A DNA stretch of 64,000 bases from Clitoria ternatea (Eukaryota > Streptophyta > Magnoliopsida > Fabales > Fabaceae): assembly GCA_037962975.1 (NCBI GenBank), contig CM075674.1, positions 42,050,501 to 42,114,500 of the forward strand, written 5' to 3'. The notes beneath the pieces were generated by a model. It was not told the origin of the DNA. It did no database searches and saw only the letters and a list, made by a program, of their open reading frames with translations. Shown one piece after another: positions 57,900-64,000 of the stretch (positions are counted from its first letter, which is position 1; every line of letters begins with the position of its first letter). The translations under genes were made by a program, and so were the position numbers.

Positions 57900-59010
57900 T
57901 TTTCTTGTACCTTTCACGCTGGAATTTTGCACCAAGGGAGCATCATGGTCATGTATCATTGTTACAAATTCATGAGCTGAATTTTAAGTGCTTTGTTGTT
58001 TTGCTATTTTGCTGTTTTGCTGTCAGCTTTTTGTCAAATCCATTGCTGTTTGCTTTTTGTTAAATCCATTGCTGTTTATTGTTTTGTCATTGTTGTCCCA
58101 ATTTTAGCATGGTTTCACGTTGGAAGCTTGTGGGCTGCACCAATAAGTGAATAAAATATACAAAAGTATGTGCAAGGGAACATGTGTTGTACTTTGACCA
58201 TTCAATGCTAATTTAGAAGCAATTAACGTGAACTATTGGAGAATGGATGACTTTGTAGCTTGGAACCAAATTAAATCTAATTTTGACCAAGTCAAAATTA
58301 GATTACCATGTAAAAAAAAAATTCTGCACCATTTTCCTTTGCTTTAACGTGAAAGGCTGTTTGATTGCTGTCCCATTTATTGTTGTCTTCTTGCTGTTTG
58401 TTTCATGTTGTTGCTGTTCAAAAATTCCTTGCTGTTTGCTGTCAGATTTCACTTGCTGTTTTTGTTGTTTTACTGTCCAAAATTCCAGCAGCCCAAAACG
58501 TTAAATGCTTGCTGTTCAAATAATGTTGAATGCTGTCCCATTTCCAGCTGCTTTTCACGTTAAATGCTTCTTGTAGTTTTAGGTGAATGAATGCTTAATT
58601 ATTTAAGAAATAATTCAGCATGTGGGCCTTGTAATCAAAAAGAATTTAGCACTTTGCCAATTTCCTTCAGCTTTCACGTTAAAAGCTTGTAGAAAGTGGA
58701 AACTTTAGCATGAAAAAAAAAATTGGCACAATGGACAAAGAAACAAGTGGACTAATGGACAAAGGCATCTTGCTTTGTAGAGAGCTTCCAACGTAAATAC
58801 AAAGTTGGAAATGGGAGATTGCTTTTGGTTCATTAAAACAATGCATCATGGGACCCCTTTGACATAGCATTTTCACGTGAATTAGCTCTAGGAAAGTGGA
58901 AATCTTTGCATTCAAAATATTCAAGCATATGGGACAAGAGACAATGGTGGAAGAATTGAATAAATTTGGCAAATGGATCTCTTCTAAAAAATATTTCAAC
59001 GTGAACAAGA
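57900..59010 (-). repeat. Dispersed CACGTTAA-type and TTGCTGTTTGCTGT repeats
   Basis: (T)CACGT(T/G)(A/G)AA, often followed by (A/T)GCTTG and GTGGAAA-like text, recurs about eight times at 60-150 bp spacing. TTGCTGTTTGCTGT-like runs lie between at 57990-58100 and 58370-58530. This looks like a decayed tandem array in the Athila 3' region or LTR; no gene is seen. Confidence 0.5.
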
Positions 59011-60786
59011 AAAGAAAGAGGAAATGGATTAATTGAATTAACCTTGCATTTAGAGAAATAAACAATTTGAAATAATTTAAATGGAATATTAAAATAAAAT
59101 TATTTTAATAGAAATGGAATTTAAGTTCTTTGACAATTTTGAAGTACTAAATATTTAGTACTAAATTATTCCAATTCTAAAAAAATATTTTATTTTATTT
59201 TATTCCATTTTAAATTAATTCAAACAAAATACAACACTTGAGCAGAAGCAGTGAAATGATTACAAAAATCATGAAATTTGGGAAAATATGATACTTGGAC
59301 AATGATAGTGAATTTAAAGCGGAAATCATGAAAATCGAAGGAAATAATACAATAACAACAGAAAATATAAACAATTTAAACAGTGAAAAACAGTGTTCTA
59401 AAACACTTATCAAAATACCCCAAACCAGAACATTGCTTGTCCTCAAGCAATCACCATATTCACACAAAAAGAAACAGGAAACACTTAGCTTAGTAAATTA
59501 GGGAACCCAAAACAGAGAAATTGATTTATTCAAATGCCAAAATTAAATTTCTTATGTGAGTCAATTTTCAATGTCAAGACTTGAGATACTCTTCTCACAA
59601 TTTCACTCTAAGTGTCTCATGGTTTGTGTATCACTCAAATCATCATAGTCAAAAATATTACCATAAGGTTGTTGATCAACTAGAAACTCCACAGTTTAGA
59701 TAGAAAGCATGTCAAAGTCTAAAGGTCTTTCAAAGGGTTGTAACGGGGCTATGGGTCGTATTGTCATGGTAGGAATTTCAAGAAAAATGGAGTACAAAAG
59801 GGCTTAAACAGTCATGAATGATTCAAACTTCCATCATAATTTCAGAAACTAACAGAGCAAATTTTTGAATTTTTATGGACTTTTTGTAATTCATTCAATA
59901 TCATCCTTTTGATTTTCTTTTCTTTTTTTTTTCTTTTTTTTTTTTTACATTCCATACATATTTTTCTTAAGTCCTTTTTATTTTTATTTTTATTTCGCTC
60001 TACTAAATTTCCAACTTTTTCACCATTAAGAAAATATCAGTCAATGAAAGGTTTCAAAGAAAAATTTTCACTTTCAGGCTCAAAAGGGGCAACTAGAGGT
60101 CAAATTGTGCAAAAATTCTGAGGCTTAAGAATAAGACCTAATTGTGCCTTTATCATCCTAAGACATACAATCAAAAACCATTTTGAATCGGTTGAAAAAC
60201 AAGTTCTAGAATATTGATGACTATGAGATTCACTCAATCAAGAAAATATGGGTTTTGAAAATTTGTTTGATAGATAACCCATTTTGGCTCAAGTCTCACA
60301 ATGGAAAGTCCTTTCAAAGAAAATTTTAATCACATAAGGTTCATTTAGACATTGATTTGGCATTTAAACAATCAAATTTTAAAAAAATTTTACTCAAAAT
60401 TTTGGGATCCTTAGATACTTTAGCTTTGTGTTTAAAGTTAATTTATCATGCAATCATGGTAAATTACAAGATTACAAACAAAATAAGGAAAACACACATG
60501 TAAAATAAAATAACAATCACACAATGTAAACAAAACAGTTAAGTTTTCTTACCTACCACCCCAAACCAGAATTTGACATTGTCCTCAATGTTAAAATGGA
60601 TGATAAAAGGTAAAGAAAACTTACCTGGAGTAACCCCAAACCGGGATTTGGCTTAGTTTTTGTTTTGTTTTCTTTTTTTTTCTTTTTTTTTTTTCAAATT
60701 CAAAATAAAACAACAAATTTTTATAGGGTTACCTTCCTATCAGTGCTAAGTTTTAAGTCTTCAGCTAGACTTTTCACCATTTGGAT
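59010..60786 (-). other. Athila 3' non-coding region
   Basis: No credible frame. It contains two long T-rich tracts (59905-59945, 60655-60700) and a repeated CCCCAAACC(A/G)GAAT/GGGATTTG phrase near 59418, 60560 and 60642. An env-like frame, found in some Athila elements, is not recognisable. Confidence 0.5.
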
Positions 60787-63700
60787 TTATTCATCAGGAG
60801 CATCAAACAAGTCCAAGTCACTTGCTTGTTGTATTGGTTGACCTGTCAAGTAGTGCTTTACTCTCTGTCCATTTACCTTAAATGTACCAGATTTCTCACT
60901 CCATAACTCGACAGCTCCAAAGGGAAAGACCTTTGTTACCTTGAATGGTCCTGACCATCGGGATCTCAGTTTACCTGGAAAAAGCTTCAATCTGGAATTA
61001 AACAGTAAAACCATATCACCTGGATTGAATGTTCTCCGTAGGATGTGACGATCATGCCATTGTTTAGTTTTTTCTTTATAAATTCTGGCATTTTCGTATG
61101 CATCTAAACGGAGCTCTTCAAGCTCATTTAATTCCAACAACCTACGTTCACCTGCAGCTTTATGATCAAAGTTAAGAGTTTTAACAGCCCAGAAAGACTT
61201 ATATTCCAGCTCAACAGGTAAATGGCAAGGCTTCCCATAAACTAGCTTAAACGGTGTGGTTCCAATGGGAGTTTTGTATGCGGTTCTATAAGCCCATAAA
61301 GAATCATCTAACTTAATAGACCAATCTTTACGTGACGTATTAACCACTTTTTGAAGAATGTTTTTAATTTCCCGATTGGATACCTCAACTTGTCCACTAG
61401 TTTGTGGGTGATAAGGTGTAGCAACCTTATGCCTAACTCCATATTTCTTTAGAAGGGTCTGAAAAGTTTTCTCAATAAAATGAGACCCTCCATCACTTAT
61501 AACACATTTTGGGACCCCAAACCTTGGAAATATTATTTTCTTGAAAAGTTTAATAACAGTCTTAGCATCAGAATGGGGTGAAGCAATGGCTTCCACCCAT
61601 TTTGACACATAGTCAACTGCTACTAATATGAACTGATTTCCAAAAGAGGAAGGAAAAGGTCCCATAAAATCAATACCCCATACATCAAACAATTCAACTT
61701 CTAAAATGGTATTCAATGGCATTTCATGTCTCTTACCAATGTTACCTGTTCTTTGGCACGCATCACAAGTTAGAACATACTTACGTACATCCTTAAAAAT
61801 ATGTGGCCAATAAAACCCAGCTTGTAATATTTTAGCTGCTGTCTTGGAGGTGCTCATGTGCCCTCCACAGGAAAGAGAATGACAATGGTTCAAAATATCA
61901 TGGACCTCATCTTGTGAAACGCACCTTCGAATCAAACCATCAGCACATTGCTTGAATAGGAGGGGTTCATCCCAATAATAATGTTTGACATCTGCATAAA
62001 ACTTTTTCCTTTGCTGAAAGCTAAGGTCAGGAGGTAAAATACCACATGCAAGAAAATTTACAAAATCAGCATACCAAGGAACACGTTGGATACTAAGATT
62101 CAAGAGTTGTTCATCCGGAAAAGATTCATTGATAGGAATATTATCTATTTCTTCTTTTTCGGATGTCAATCTAGACAAGTGGTCAGCGACCGGATTCTCA
62201 GTACCCTTCTTGTCCTTAATTTCTAAGTCAAATTCTTGCAATATTAGAATCCACCTAATCAGCCTAGGTTTTGCTTCCTTTTTATTCAATAGATACTTAA
62301 TGGCAGAGTGATCAGTGTAAACAATAACATGTGAACCCACCAAATAAGATCTAAATTTATCAAAAGCAAAGACAATGGCTAACAGTTCCTTCTCAGTTGT
62401 GGCATAATTTATTTAAGCATCATCCAGCGTCCGGCTGGCATAATGAATTACATGAAGCTTCTTGTCCTTCCGTTGCCCAAGAACAGCCCCCACTGCGTAA
62501 TCACTCGCATCACACATCAATTCGAATGGGAGTTCCCAATCAGGGGGTTGTACGATGGGGGCAGAGATTAGAGCTTGCTTAATCCTGCAAAAAGCTTCCA
62601 TACAAGATGAATCAAAATTGAAAGGCACATCCTTACCTAGAAGAGTTGTAAGAGGCTTTGTGATTTTGGAGAAATCTTTAATGAACCGACGGTAAAACCC
62701 TGCATGTCCAAGAAAACTCCGAATACCTTTCACATTTGTTGGTGGGGGCAATTTTTCAATTACTTCCACCTTAGCCTTATCAACTTCTATACCTCTCTCA
62801 GACACCAAATGTCCAAGAACTATTCCTTCTCTTACCATAAAATGGCATTTTTCCCAGTTCAAGACCAGATTGGTCTCTTCACAACGCTGCAAGACTTGGC
62901 ACAAATTTGTTAAGCAGTTATCAAAATCCAAACCATACACTGAAAAATCATCCATAAAGACTTCCATCACATTTTCAATAAGGTCAGAAAAAATTGCTTG
63001 CATACACCTTTGAAAAGTCGCAGGTGCATTACACAGACCAAAAGGCATACGCCTATAAGCATAAGTCCCATAAGGGCAAGTGAAGGTAGTCTTTTCTTGA
63101 TCAGATGGATGAATGGGAATTTGATGAAAACCTGAATACCCATCCAAATAACAGAAATAAGAGTGTTTTGCAAGTCTTTCAAGCATCTGATCAATAAAAG
63201 GGAGAGGAAAATGATCTTTTTTCGTGGCGCTATTTAACTTCCTGTAATCAATGCACATGCGCCAACCAGAGACAATCCTAGTAGGAATCAAGTTATGTTT
63301 ATCATTTTCAATCACAGTTATTCCCCCTTTTTTAGGCACCACATGGACAGGACTTACCCATTTACTACTATCAACAGGATATATCACTCCAGCATCAAGC
63401 AATTTCAAAATTTCTTTTTTAACCACTTCTTGCATTTTTGGATTTAATCTCCTAAGTGGTTCTACTGTGGGCCTACTTTCATCTTCTATAGTAATCCTGT
63501 GCATACAAAGAGAAGGGCTAATTCCTTTGATATCGTCCATTGTATAACCTATTACCTTTCTATACAACCTAAGTTGTTTCAAAAGTTTTTTAGTTTCACA
63601 TGGATTCAATTCAGCATTAACAATCACAGGATATGTGGAATTAGGACCAAGAAACTCATACCTTAATGAAGCTGGTAAAGGTTTTAATTCCACATTGGGG

Positions 63701-64000
63701 CTTACCATTTTGTTACCCATGACCTCAGTATCATGTTCTAGTGGAGCCTCAGAGCAATCAGATGTTCCTGCAGGCTCAATCATGAAAATAGTTTCAAGTG
63801 GGTCATTAGGAAGGGTTTCTTCCTTTACCACTTGTTCAACAGAATCCACACTACAGCAAACATCATTATTAAAAGGTTTTTCTAAAGCATTTTTCAAGTT
63901 AAAATCAACCTTTTGGTCTCCAACAGTCAGAGACAACTTACCATTCTTGACGTCGATCACAGCACCTGCAGTTGCTAAAAATGGTCGTCCTAAAATAATA
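60787..64000 (-). pseudogene. Athila pol (RT, RNase H, integrase) with one in-frame stop
   Basis: One frame runs from the window edge to a stop at 60787-60789, broken only by TAA at 62413-62415. From the N-terminal side: RT with WRMCIDYRKLNS near 63260 and the catalytic VFMDDFSVYG near 62950, RNase H start (LMCDASDYAVGAV near 62500), the stop in the conserved block before TEKELLA, then TDHSAIKYLLNKKEAKPRL, an HHCC finger (CGGHMSTSK to CDACQRTG), integrase core (WGIDFMGPFP, VISDGGSHFI, GQVEVSNREI) and an Athila-like C-terminus (RSRWSGPFKV) without chromodomain. Catalytic residues are intact. The 5' part of pol and gag lie outside the window. Confidence 0.88.

Larger units (their letters stand above)
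56749..64000 (-). mobile_element. Athila-type Ty3/gypsy element, minus strand, partial
   Basis: The 3' LTR ends at 56749; its minus-strand end reads CCCGTGCGCTTGCGGGCCCTGTCA-like text in short, of the kind seen at Athila LTR ends. Pol lies at 60787-64000 and continues beyond the window. Between them are about 4 kb of non-coding 3' region and LTR. The element interrupts a copia integrase gene at 56748. The LTR start cannot be placed with confidence; pyrimidine-rich tracts (purine-rich on the minus strand) near 57700, 59915 and 60665 are candidates for the polypurine tract. Confidence 0.75.

Overview
The window is nuclear DNA of a flowering plant. The evidence is one seven-exon calcium-dependent protein kinase gene with GT-AG introns, plant LTR retrotransposon lineages (Tekay, Athila, TAT, copia), a CACTA transposon, and a Cassandra-type LTR carrying a 5S rRNA-like sequence. 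The repeat mix would fit a legume, but nothing here proves the species. This is gene-poor, transposon-dense euchromatin: one host protein gene, one tRNA gene that still folds, and about 80 % identifiable repeats.

Layout. 1-1630 is the end of a minus-strand LTR inserted in the gag of a decayed Tekay chromovirus (1631-5808), whose 3' LTR begins at 5862. 9389-10508 is a non-autonomous hAT element with an 8-9 bp target duplication. 11172-38917 is an old head-to-tail array of about 1.47-kb units, each holding tRNA-Arg(UCU)-like sequences. Later insertions have expanded it: an LTR-derived block (about 12796-25074) that itself holds a 10.18-kb CACTA element with two intact genes (14555-24734), a 1.5-kb Mutator-like foldback (26324-27824), a 3.2-kb solo LTR (28696-31875), and a 6.0-kb gag-only TAT-like retrotransposon with an antisense gene-like region (32314-38336).

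38935-39823 holds a copia fragment cut by a small CACTA-type element. The host kinase gene runs from 41405 to 50102 (584 codons). Its 5.9-kb first intron contains a decayed antisense copia element (42761-47464), and the 3' LTR of that element was split by a Cassandra solo LTR (42829-43324).

50696-53507 is a minus-strand solo LTR with target duplication ATTTT, related to the LTR at 5862. 54340-56748 is the 5' part of a second copia element, broken by an Athila-type element on the minus strand (56749 to beyond 64000) whose pol frame has a single stop inside the window.

How it fits together: target-site duplications and interrupted repeats give a readable order of insertion, with the tRNA array older than the LTR, foldback and CACTA insertions. 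The CACTA element is the only one here with intact genes and both ends, so it is the best candidate for an autonomous transposon. The kinase is the only gene with an evident cellular role, in calcium signalling.
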